Shown here in pieces: positions 15,961 to 23,641 of a stretch of 28,586 nt of DNA. The stretch lies in NCBI GenBank assembly GCA_910585875.1, contig CAJUIK010000018.1, forward strand, positions 1 to 28,586, given 5' to 3'. Source of the DNA: an uncultured Eubacteriales bacterium. Lineage in GTDB: Bacteria > Bacillota > Clostridia > Oscillospirales > Butyricicoccaceae. Below the pieces are notes generated by a model. That model did no database searches and had not been told where the DNA came from. It saw only the letters and a program-made list of their open reading frames with translations. Position numbers and translations under genes: made by a program. The first letter of the stretch is position 1. The number at the start of each line of letters is the position of its first letter.

Positions 15961-16635
15961 TCAGTCGTTCAGCGCGTCCCACTGGATGCGTCCTTGGCCG
16001 TGGGCCTCCAAAAAGTCGTTGCACTGGGAGAAATGGCGGCAGCCGAAAAAGCCGCTGAAGGCCGAATAGGGGCTGGGGTGGGCCGCCGTCAACACCAGAT
16101 GATTGGGGTTGGTAATCAGGCTTTGCTTGGCCTTGGCGTTGGCGCCCCAGAGCAAAAAGACCATGGGCTCCTGCCGCTGGTTGAGCAGCTCGATGATTTT
16201 ATCGGTAAAGGTCTCCCAGCCCTTTCCCTTGTGGGAATTGGCCTGCTTGGCCCGGACGGTGAGCACCGTGTTGAGCATCAGAACGCCCTGGCGGGCCCAG
16301 CCCTCCAAGCAGCCGTGCCCCGGGGACTGGACGCCCAGATCGTCCCGCAGCTCCTGATAGATGTTCACCAGAGAGGGAGGGATCCGCTTACCCTTCTGCA
16401 CCGAAAAGCTCAGGCCGTGGGCTTGTCCCGGGCCGTGGTAGGGATCCTGCCCCAAAATCACCGCCCGCACCTGGCTATAGGGAGTGTATTTCAACGCGTT
16501 GAAGATATCATACATATCCGGATATATGGTGTTTTGCTGATATTCTTCCGCCAAAAATTTGCGGAGCTTCTGATAGTATTCTTTTTCAAATTCGCCAGCC
16601 AGCAGCTCGTCCCAGTCGTTCCCAATTTGCACCAT
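15961..16635 (-). CDS. ung: Uracil-DNA glycosylase (family 1)
   Basis: A 224-residue DNA repair enzyme that removes uracil from DNA, of normal length. The water-activating motif GQDPYHGPGQAHGLSFSV is at residues 62-79 with D64; LTAAHPSPYSAFSGFFG (182-198) is the minor-groove intercalation/catalytic His loop (H186), with Tyr-Ser-Ala-Phe instead of the common Leu-Ser-Ala-His/Tyr. AAGGAG lies eight bases before the ATG. It is transcribed with apbE, which follows after five bases. Confidence 0.97.
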   Translation of the reverse strand: MVQIGNDWDELLAGEFEKEYYQKLRKFLAEEYQQNTIYPDMYDIFNALKYTPYSQVRAVILGQDPYHGPGQAHGLSFSVQKGKRIPPSLVNIYQELRDDLGVQSPGHGCLEGWARQGVLMLNTVLTVRAKQANSHKGKGWETFTDKIIELLNQRQEPMVFLLWGANAKAKQSLITNPNHLVLTAAHPSPYSAFSGFFGCRHFSQCNDFLEAHGQGRIQWDALND

Positions 16636-16694
16636 CGTTCATTCTCCTTTTTATGTTTTTTTGCAGTCTATGGCCTGTTTGTTCTTCTTTCTCT

Positions 16695-16723
16695 ATTGTA
16701 CACGCTCAAGCCTTCCTTGTCCA
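16695..16723 (-). promoter_or_regulatory. Promoter for ung-apbE
   Basis: On the minus strand, TGGACA (16718-16723), 17-base spacer and TACAAT (16695-16700); the start would be near 16688, about 53 bases before ung. Confidence 0.65.
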
Positions 16724-16794
16724 TTGCAGTTTTCGATCCTCGCCCATTGTTCGTGATAAATCCCTTGATTTTTGTGGCGGAAAAGAAAAACCTA

Positions 16795-16803
16795 TGTTAT
16801 AAT
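16795..16803 (+). promoter_or_regulatory. Extended -10 promoter for the 49-residue gene
   Basis: TGTTATAAT (16795-16803) is a perfect -10 hexamer with a TGN extension. The -35 is poor (only TTTGTG/TTGTGG at unsuitable spacing), as expected when an extended -10 compensates. It lies about 32 bases before the ATG. Confidence 0.6.
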
Positions 16804-16834
16804 AGAGGTACAGTAAAGGAAAGGAGTGCCAATT

Positions 16835-16984
16835 ATGAAGGGCACTAAAGCAAACAACTATTTGAAGGGCTGGTTCTTCGAGTTTGAGGACGGCCACAAG
16901 GGCTGGGTTCTGAGCTTAAGCGCACAGGAGAAGCGGACGATGGTTCGTGAGCACGGCAAGCTGGTCAAGTGGGTAGCGGCATAA
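16835..16984 (+). CDS. Small soluble hypothetical protein (49 aa)
   Basis: A 49-residue, charged, Trp-rich protein starting MKGTKANNYLKGWFFEFEDG and ending GKLVKWVAA. AAAGGAG lies about nine bases before the ATG. Four Trp in 49 residues and alternating charges suggest a compact folded domain, perhaps nucleic-acid or protein binding; no known motif is seen and no membrane helix. It has its own extended -10 promoter and a GC-rich terminator-like structure downstream, so it appears to be an independent gene between ung (divergent) and the ABC-F gene. Confidence 0.68.
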   Translation: MKGTKANNYLKGWFFEFEDGHKGWVLSLSAQEKRTMVREHGKLVKWVAA

Positions 16985-17022
16985 GCCGCCCCATATGATA
17001 TATTGAGAAATTGCCGCCGCTC

Positions 17023-17054
17023 CCTCCCCCGCCGCGCAGGGCGGAGGCGTTTTT
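17023..17054 (+). terminator. Imperfect GC-rich terminator
   Basis: CCTCCCCC (17023-17030) can pair with GGG-C-GGAGG (17039-17047, one bulged C) around GCCGCGCA, and is followed by T5 (17050-17054). It would end the 49-residue gene. Confidence 0.5.
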
Positions 17055-17099
17055 CAGCGGGGCAAAATTCCCTTTTGCGCGGAGAAACGACGGTTTTTC

Positions 17100-18701
17100 T
17101 TGATTACAGTCACCGATTTGTCTCTGAATTTTGATGGGCAGAATTTATTTTCCCATGTGGACCTGAAATTTACGCCGGGCAACTGCTACGGCGTCATCGG
17201 CGCCAACGGCGCAGGCAAATCCACCTTTTTGCGGATTTTATCCGGCGACCTGGAGCCCTCCCACGGCGAAGTCTCCCTGGGCAAAGGCCAGCGCATGAGC
17301 GTTTTGAAACAAAACCATTTCGCCTACGACCAGTATTCCGCCCTGGATACCGTCATTATGGGCAACCAAACCTTGTACGATATTATGAAGGAAAAGGACG
17401 CCCTGTATCTGAAAGAGGATTTCAGCGACGAAGACGGCATCCGGGCCTCGGAGCTGGAGGCGGAGTTCGCCGAAATGAACGGCTGGGAGGCGGAGAGCGA
17501 AGCCTCCCGCCTGGTCCAGGGTCTGGGTCTGCCGGCGGAGATTTTGGAAAAGCAGATGGAAAGCCTGCAAGGCAAGGAAAAGGTGAAAATCCTACTAGCC
17601 CAGGCCCTATTTGGCCAGCCAGACGTCATTTTGCTGGACGAGCCCACCAACGACTTGGACGTCCTCTCCGTCCAGTGGCTGGAAGATTTTTTGCAGGACT
17701 ATCCGGGAACCGTGATCGTGGTCTCCCACGACCGGCATTTCCTCAACAACGTTTGCACCCACATTGTGGATATTGATTACGGCAAAGTCAAGCTTTATGT
17801 GGGCAACTATGATTTCTGGTATGAATCCAGCCAGCTGATGCAAAAGCTGCTGCGGGATCAAAACAAAAAGAACGAGGAAAAAATCCGGGAATTGCAGAGC
17901 TTTATCCAGCGCTTTTCCGCCAACAAATCCAAATCCCGCCAGGCCACCTCTCGCCGCAAGCTGCTGGACAAGCTGGAGGTGGAGGAGATGCCCGCCTCCT
18001 CCCGGCGCTATCCCTTTGTGGGCTTTTCCATGGACCGGGAGCCGGGCAAGGAGATTCTCACCGTCTCCAACCTGAGCAAAATTGTGGACGGCCGGCAGCT
18101 GCTCAATCGGGTGTCTTTCCGCGTGAACCGGGGGGATAAAATCGCCTTCATCGGCGAAAATGAAAACGCCGCCACCACCCTGTTCCGCATCCTTATGGGC
18201 GAGCTGGAGCCCGACGAAGGCGATTTCAAATGGGGCTCCACCATCTCCCAAAGCTATTTCCCCCGGGATAATTCCGCCTTTTTCGACGGTTTTGAAGGCA
18301 ATCTGCTGCGGTGGATCGAGCAATTTTCTGAAAACGACATCACTGAAACCTATCTGCGCAGCTTTTTGGGCAAAATGCTGTTTTCCGGCGACGACGTTCT
18401 CAAAAGCGCCCAAGTGTTGTCCGGCGGCGAAAAAGTCCGCTGTATGCTGTCCCGAATGATGATGAAAAACGCCAACGTTTTGATTTTGGACCAGCCCACC
18501 AACCACCTGGATCTGGAATCCATCACCGCCGTCAACAACGGCCTCATCGATTTCAAGAGCAACGTCCTGTTCAGCTCTCATGACCATCAGTTTATCCAGA
18601 CCGTGGCCAACCGGATCATCGAGCTCAAACCCGAAGGATTTGTGGACCGGGCCTGTACCTACGACGAATATCTGGAGAAAACAACCGGTCTTCAAATCTA
18701 A
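17100..18701 (+). CDS. ABC-F family ATPase (YkpA/YbiT-like), one degenerate ATP site
   Basis: A 533-residue soluble protein with two ABC domains joined by a charged linker (about 248-300). ABC-F proteins act on the ribosome as translation or resistance factors. Domain 1 has Walker A GANGAGKS (34-41) and Walker B LLDEP (178-182) but a signature of LQGKE (156-160) instead of LSGGE. Domain 2 has an intact LSGGE (440-444) but its Walker A reads GENENAATT (352-360), with Ala358 in place of Lys, and Walker B ILDQP (462-466) has Gln465 for the catalytic Glu. The start is TTG at 17100, because the fold begins there and no in-frame ATG precedes; the GGAG site is unusually far (about 15 bases). A small hairpin (17062-17078) sits before the start. 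Confidence 0.93.
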   Translation: MITVTDLSLNFDGQNLFSHVDLKFTPGNCYGVIGANGAGKSTFLRILSGDLEPSHGEVSLGKGQRMSVLKQNHFAYDQYSALDTVIMGNQTLYDIMKEKDALYLKEDFSDEDGIRASELEAEFAEMNGWEAESEASRLVQGLGLPAEILEKQMESLQGKEKVKILLAQALFGQPDVILLDEPTNDLDVLSVQWLEDFLQDYPGTVIVVSHDRHFLNNVCTHIVDIDYGKVKLYVGNYDFWYESSQLMQKLLRDQNKKNEEKIRELQSFIQRFSANKSKSRQATSRRKLLDKLEVEEMPASSRRYPFVGFSMDREPGKEILTVSNLSKIVDGRQLLNRVSFRVNRGDKIAFIGENENAATTLFRILMGELEPDEGDFKWGSTISQSYFPRDNSAFFDGFEGNLLRWIEQFSENDITETYLRSFLGKMLFSGDDVLKSAQVLSGGEKVRCMLSRMMMKNANVLILDQPTNHLDLESITAVNNGLIDFKSNVLFSSHDHQFIQTVANRIIELKPEGFVDRACTYDEYLEKTTGLQI

Positions 18702-18775
18702 GGGAAGAGTTGGAGGCCCTATCGCGGCGCCGGCCCAGGCGCCGGCTTCTGGGATCGCTCCCACATTTTACGGAC

Positions 18776-18815
18776 AGAGAAAAAGCCTCCGCCAGCCGGC
18801 GGAGGCTTTTTCTCT
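18776..18815. terminator. Bidirectional intrinsic terminator
   Basis: A perfect 18-base-pair stem (18776-18793 with 18798-18815), loop AGCC, core GCCTCCGCC, with A-rich and T-rich outer arms. It stops the ABC-F transcript. Confidence 0.9.
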
Positions 18816-18976
18816 CTTGGCGGAAGCCGCGGCAGCCGCAGCCCGTCCATGAAATGCAATCCGTCCAAAACATCCCGTTCAGAATAACCAATCAAATATG
18901 GAACGTCATGATATAGAAGAAAAGCGTCTCATGTTATCCAGACTCCAAGAGGTTTTTGGGGGATCCCTTTGATATC

Positions 18977-19014
18977 AAAAGATTTGCCCGGGGATACCCC
19001 CGGGCAAATCTTTT
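18977..19014. terminator. Bidirectional intrinsic terminator
   Basis: A perfect 17-base-pair stem (18977-18993 with 18998-19014), loop ATAC, core GATTTGCCCGGGG, flanked by AAAA and TTTT. It stops the minus-strand EF-G-like gene, which ends 45 bases away. Confidence 0.9.
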
Positions 19015-19058
19015 CGCCGGACTCCCGGCCCGCGGGCAGAAGCCGCGTTATTCGTTTT

Positions 19059-21131
19059 TTATTCCTCTGTATCCACAAATTTGCTTTCTTCGATGACTTT
19101 CTGCTGGACGGCAGGGGGGGCTTCTTCATAGCGGTCGAAATGATAAGTAAACCAGCCTCTGCCCTGGGTGATAGAGCGCAGGGCGATGGCATAGGAAGCC
19201 GCTTCGGCCATGGGCACTTCAGCCACAACCTCCTGCTCGCCGCCCTCGGTGGGATTCATACCCAAAATGCGGCCCCGGCGCTTGTTCAGGTCGCCAATGA
19301 CGTCGCCCATGCAGCTATCGGGCACATAGACCTTCATCGAGCCGATGGGTTCCAGAATACAGGGGTTGGCCTGTGGGATACCCGCCTTATAGGCCAGCCG
19401 AGCCGCCATTTTGAAGGAAAGCTCGTTGCTGTCCACATCGTGATAAGAGCCGTCTGTCAGGATCGCGTGGAGGCCCACCAGAGGATAGCCGGCCAGTACG
19501 CCGTGTTCCATAGCTTCCCGGATACCCTTATCCACCGCCGGATGGAAATTCTTCGGCACGCTGCCGCCGAAAGTCTTCTCTTCAAAGAGATAATCTCCCT
19601 CGGTATAGGGCTCGAACGTCATCTTGACGTGGCCATATTGACCGTGTCCGCCGGATTGCTTTTTATGCTTGCCTTCCACATCCACAGACTTGCGGATTTT
19701 TTCCCGATAGGGAACTTTGGCGTCAGTCAGCTCCACTTCCACGCCGAATTTGCTCTTCAGCTTGGAGCACAGCACGTCCAGATGGATATCGCCGGCGCCG
19801 GAAATGACGATCTGATGGGTCTCGTTGTTATTGACGACGCTGAAAGCCGGGTCTTCGTCCTGAAGGCGAGTCAGGCCGGCGGCCATTTTGTCTTCCGTGC
19901 CTTTGATCTTGGGGGCGATGGCCTGAGAATAACAGGGTTCGGCGAAATCCACGCCGTCCAGCACGATTTCCACAGAGGAATCGGCCAGAGTGTCGCCCGT
20001 CTTGGTTTCCGCCAGTTTGGAAACCGCCGCGATATCGCCGCAGCACACTTCTTTGACGTCCACGGTCTTCTTGCCGTTGACGGTGAACATATTCCCCATC
20101 TTTTCCATGGAGCCGGTGCGCTGGTTTTTCAGCTGCATATCCGAAGTCACCTTGCCGGACACCACTTTGAAGAAGGAGGAGCGTCCGTATTGGTCGGCGA
20201 TGGTTTTGAAGACGATGGCCAGAGGCTTGCCGTTTTCGTCAAATTCCACCCGCGTTTCTTTGCCTTCGCCGTCCACGCCGTGCTCCGCCAGGCCCTCGTA
20301 GGGGATGGGCGCGTAGTCGATTAGGGTTTTGATGAGCTGCAGGGAACCCACGCCGGTATAGGCGCTGCCGCAGCAGACGGGGGTGATGGCGCCTTCCAGC
20401 ACGCCCTGATGCAGGCCGTGCAGCAGCTCTTCCTCGCTGAATTCCTCTCCCGCGAAATATTTTTCCATCAGGTCTTCCGAGCTGCTGGCCACGCTTTCCA
20501 CTAGGGAATCCCGCAGGCGGTTGACTTTATCCATCTTCTCCGCCGGCAGCTCCACTTCCACGATTTTGCCGTTTTCCGCCTTATAGGCTTTGCGGGTGAC
20601 GATATTGATCACGCCGGCAGGCCGGTTGCCGTCTTCAAACAAGGGAAAGACGAAGGGCGCCACGCTGTTGCCGAACTGGCCCCGGAGGTTTTCATACACG
20701 TTGTCGAAGTTGGCGTTTTCCTCGTCGATTTTGGAAACATAGAAGAAGCTGGGCAGATGCTTGCCCCGGACCATGCGCCAGGCCTTTTCCGTGCCTACGC
20801 TGACGCCGTCCTTGGCGGAGACCACGATCAGGCCGCAGCCCGCCACGCGCAGAGCCTGGGCCGCTTCGCCGGCGAAGTCAAAGGAGCCCGGGGTGTCCAA
20901 AACGTTCAGCTTATATCCCTGGGTTTCCACAGTGGCCAGCGTGGTCTGGATGGAGATCTGGCGCTTCACTTCTTCCGGGTCGTAATCGCACACAGTGTTG
21001 CCGTCCGCGATTTTGCCCAGACGGTCGACGTTCCCTGTCAAATACAACAGGCTTTCCACCAAAGAGGTCTTGCCGTCCCCCTTGTGCCCCAGCAGGCATA
21101 TATTCCTGATTTTTTCGGTTGCATAGGCCAT
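19059..21131 (-). CDS. EF-G-like translational GTPase (FusA2-type paralogue)
   Basis: A 690-residue five-domain GTPase. The P-loop GHKGDGKTS is at 15-23, G3 DTPGSFDF at 79-86, G4 SKID at 133-136 and the domain IV motif QSGGHGQYGHV at 492-502. Canonical EF-G has GHVDHGKT, DTPGHVDF and NKMD, so this is a divergent paralogue: the catalytic His of G3 is replaced by Ser83. Such EF-G-like proteins (EF-G-2 type) occur beside the main fusA in many bacteria and have poorly defined roles. AAAGGAG lies about eleven bases before the ATG. A consensus promoter and own terminator make it monocistronic. Confidence 0.93.
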   Translation of the reverse strand: MAYATEKIRNICLLGHKGDGKTSLVESLLYLTGNVDRLGKIADGNTVCDYDPEEVKRQISIQTTLATVETQGYKLNVLDTPGSFDFAGEAAQALRVAGCGLIVVSAKDGVSVGTEKAWRMVRGKHLPSFFYVSKIDEENANFDNVYENLRGQFGNSVAPFVFPLFEDGNRPAGVINIVTRKAYKAENGKIVEVELPAEKMDKVNRLRDSLVESVASSSEDLMEKYFAGEEFSEEELLHGLHQGVLEGAITPVCCGSAYTGVGSLQLIKTLIDYAPIPYEGLAEHGVDGEGKETRVEFDENGKPLAIVFKTIADQYGRSSFFKVVSGKVTSDMQLKNQRTGSMEKMGNMFTVNGKKTVDVKEVCCGDIAAVSKLAETKTGDTLADSSVEIVLDGVDFAEPCYSQAIAPKIKGTEDKMAAGLTRLQDEDPAFSVVNNNETHQIVISGAGDIHLDVLCSKLKSKFGVEVELTDAKVPYREKIRKSVDVEGKHKKQSGGHGQYGHVKMTFEPYTEGDYLFEEKTFGGSVPKNFHPAVDKGIREAMEHGVLAGYPLVGLHAILTDGSYHDVDSNELSFKMAARLAYKAGIPQANPCILEPIGSMKVYVPDSCMGDVIGDLNKRRGRILGMNPTEGGEQEVVAEVPMAEAASYAIALRSITQGRGWFTYHFDRYEEAPPAVQQKVIEESKFVDTEE

Positions 21132-21231
21132 AATTTACGTCTCTCCTTTATCTGAATGGGTGTGTGTTTTCATCAAATCAATTCCCATCGGCCAAACCGC
21201 CGAATCCCCTCCAGCGGCTGGCTTCATAGTC

Positions 21232-21260
21232 ATTATATCGTAAACCAGCCGGTTTTACAA
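21232..21260 (-). promoter_or_regulatory. Promoter for the EF-G-like gene
   Basis: On the minus strand, TTGTAA (21255-21260), 17-base spacer and a perfect TATAAT (21232-21237). The leader before the ATG is about 95 bases and contains a small CCAGC/GCTGG stem. Confidence 0.72.
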
Positions 21261-21303
21261 TGAATTTTTCCGGCAATTTTCACAATTCCGGCAGGGGTTT
21301 GCC

Positions 21304-23601
21304 TTAAATTTTGGCGGCCAGCTGGCTGTAGAGCCAAACCGGCGCGTACCACAGCAGCAGGTAGAGAATCACGTTTAGCGGGCCGGCGGCCTGCAAATGG
21401 TCTGTGCTGGCTAAAAAATACATCAGCCCCATGCCGAAAACCGCCGACGCCGTGGAGCAGACCAGATTGAACCGGACGGCCCGGCACAGCCGGCGGGCCG
21501 CGGTGACGCATTCGCAGAAGCTGAGCATGGAATCCCGGGACAGCAGAGCCAGCGGCTTGGCCTCCTGGCTTTGGTTTTGGCTGGCTATGGCCAGGGCCAC
21601 CCGTTCTTCCACAGCGGGAAATTCCGCCTGGCCCGGCCGCAATTCAAATTTATCCTCCACCATAAAGGGGGTGGCGTTGAAATCCTTCACCGCCAGCACA
21701 GGCCGCAGCCGGCCCAGCCGGAGCACCCGGAAGGCGGATTTCACCTGGGGCTGGGCGTTGTATTTCAAAGCGAACACCGCGGCAAAAGAGGAATTGATCG
21801 CCACAAAGACGCCGCTTTTGATGGTGCGCCCCTCTGTGACCTGGACGCCCATCCGCATCAAAAAGCTAGCGGACCCGCACAACACGCTGTCCCGCCCGAT
21901 CTGGACGGAAACGCCGCCGTTTTCATAATATTGGGCCCGGCTGGGCTCGGGCACAAAGATATATTGCTGCTTGGCAAAATCCGAAAAGACATGGCTCAGG
22001 CCGCCGCCCACAGTCTTCAGCGCAGCCGCCGCGCTGGCCACCGCCCGTTCCATGCTCATGTTCCGGGCCACCTTCATGCCGCTGATGGCCACGCTGCCGT
22101 TGGGGAAAATATCGGGGTCCGTCAGCACGGCCAGCTCCGCCCAGGCCAGCTCCCGGGCGCATTGGTAGTTGAGCAGAGCCGTGCCGGCGGTAAACAGCTT
22201 TTTAGAAATGCGGACCCCCGGCGTGGCGGCGGACAACAGCATTCCCACAGGAGCCGCCATGGCGGCAATAGCCGCCAGGCTGTCCACAAACCGGTCGGGC
22301 CGCCGGGCGCCGAAGGAGGCCATAAAGGCCAAGACGGCCGACGCCACAAGAGCCAGCGGCCCATAAAACTGGGAAAACCGCATGACGGCGTCGGGCCTGT
22401 CCACACATTCCAGATCCGGCCCTTGATCCTGCTGGACCTTGTAGGCCATGGAGCGCTGCTTGCCGTCCTCTTTCGTGCAGACGCAGGCCGGACGGGCGCT
22501 GAGCCCGGCGGCTTTATAGGTGCGCCGCAGAGTCAGAAGCCGGCCCCGCTTGGCCAGCAGGCAGTAAAACAATACCATTTGGGCCACGGCGGAATAAGGC
22601 ATGGCGTCCCCCTTTTGGAGAGCGTGCCAGACCCCTTGGGCCAAGGCGGAAAAGGCCCCGGCGGCGGCCACGGTATCCAGCGTAGGCCGGAAAATGGCCA
22701 GCCGATAAGCGCCGGCCAGCAGCACGTCGTCCGCCGCCAGCATAGAAAGACACAACAGGGCGTTCAGCGCCCAAAAATAGTACTGAGGAACGGCAGAAAA
22801 TTGATAGGCTTCGGGCAGCGTCAGAGGCAGCTGGGGCAGAGCCGTGACGAAACAGCCCAACCCGGCCAGCAGCAGGCAGAGAATGGACCTTCGCCGCAGC
22901 CGCCGCAGCTTTTTGCCCAAGTTGGCGACGGTATGGGGGATATCCTTTTGATCCGCCTCAAACAAAAAGTCAAAGGGCGGCGGCGGATCCGGCGGATCTT
23001 CCTCTTCTTCCGGCTCCGGATCTTCCAGAATGGGAGGCCGTTTATTCACTGGAAACCGGCGGACTCGGCTGTCCTCCTCCTTCGGCGGAGGCGGTTCCTC
23101 TTGCTCCGGCGGTTCCTGCGGCCGCCGGAGCGGCTGAAGCCGCCGAACTTCGTTTTGCTCTTCTTCCTCTTTCAGCGGCGGCCGGCGGCTCAGGCTGGCC
23201 AGATCGATCACCCGGCCCTCCTCCGGCTCCTGGGTTCGGTCGGATTCCGCCGGCTGAGGCGAAGAAGGGATCTTCGTCTGGCCGGAGGGGCGGCGCAGGG
23301 TCTCTCCCGCCGATAGGAAGGATTTGGGCGGGGCTTGCGCGGGTTTTTCCTCCGGCGGAGCCCGGAAAGGCTTGGGCGGCGCGGGTTTTGGCTCTGGTTT
23401 CCGGGGCTCCGGCTGAGGCTCTGGCGCCAGATCCCTATGGACGTCAAAAACAGGGGCGTCTGGCAGACGTCCCTCCGGCGCTTTGGGCTGGATCCCCTTG
23501 AATTCAGCGATGATTTCCTCTATCGAAAATTCTTCCAAGTCCTCGTATCCGCTTTCTCCGCCGTCATATTCGCCGTATTCTTCCCCGATTTTTCTGCTCA
23601 C
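21304..23601 (-). CDS. Pseudo-P-type (P1B-like) ATPase with disordered Pro/Glu-rich N-terminus
   Basis: A 765-residue membrane protein. Residues 1-215 are acidic, Pro-rich and probably disordered. Eight hydrophobic segments follow in P1B order (about 239-257, 274-297, 308-327, 336-351, 411-430, 440-460, 711-733, 742-762). APVGMLLSAATPG (450-462) stands where CPC-ALxLATP is expected; TDPDIFPNG (494-502) replaces the phosphorylation motif DKTGTLTxG; GGVSVQIGRDSVLCGSASFL (562-581) resembles the N-domain; LAVKDFNATPFMVEDKF (636-652) replaces TGDN; the RxxRxNL-like helix start precedes the last two helices. The A-domain is cut to about 60 residues with no TGE. So it likely cannot form the phosphoenzyme. 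GTG at 23601 has AAGGAG six bases upstream; an ATG at 23670 lacks a good site. Confidence 0.75.
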   Translation of the reverse strand: MSRKIGEEYGEYDGGESGYEDLEEFSIEEIIAEFKGIQPKAPEGRLPDAPVFDVHRDLAPEPQPEPRKPEPKPAPPKPFRAPPEEKPAQAPPKSFLSAGETLRRPSGQTKIPSSPQPAESDRTQEPEEGRVIDLASLSRRPPLKEEEEQNEVRRLQPLRRPQEPPEQEEPPPPKEEDSRVRRFPVNKRPPILEDPEPEEEEDPPDPPPPFDFLFEADQKDIPHTVANLGKKLRRLRRRSILCLLLAGLGCFVTALPQLPLTLPEAYQFSAVPQYYFWALNALLCLSMLAADDVLLAGAYRLAIFRPTLDTVAAAGAFSALAQGVWHALQKGDAMPYSAVAQMVLFYCLLAKRGRLLTLRRTYKAAGLSARPACVCTKEDGKQRSMAYKVQQDQGPDLECVDRPDAVMRFSQFYGPLALVASAVLAFMASFGARRPDRFVDSLAAIAAMAAPVGMLLSAATPGVRISKKLFTAGTALLNYQCARELAWAELAVLTDPDIFPNGSVAISGMKVARNMSMERAVASAAAALKTVGGGLSHVFSDFAKQQYIFVPEPSRAQYYENGGVSVQIGRDSVLCGSASFLMRMGVQVTEGRTIKSGVFVAINSSFAAVFALKYNAQPQVKSAFRVLRLGRLRPVLAVKDFNATPFMVEDKFELRPGQAEFPAVEERVALAIASQNQSQEAKPLALLSRDSMLSFCECVTAARRLCRAVRFNLVCSTASAVFGMGLMYFLASTDHLQAAGPLNVILYLLLWYAPVWLYSQLAAKI

Positions 23602-23641
23602 GTTCTGCTCCTTATCGATTGGATCTCCGTCAATTCCGCAG

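Larger units (their letters stand above)
18702..19058. other. Intergenic region between convergent ABC-F and EF-G-like genes
   Basis: A 357-base gap. It holds two strong, long-stem terminators (18776-18815 and 18977-19014), and a GC-rich stretch at 18725-18747 with two copies of GGCGCCGGC. I see no credible gene in the rest (about 18817-18975). Confidence 0.7.

Noticed and set aside
21571..23316. A long open frame antisense to the pseudo-ATPase (and similar long antisense frames at 18969-20324, 15904-16848, 17607-18764)
   Set aside because: They lie opposite genes with clear protein motifs, have low-complexity Gly/Arg/His-rich translations, and no ribosome sites; high GC content creates such frames.
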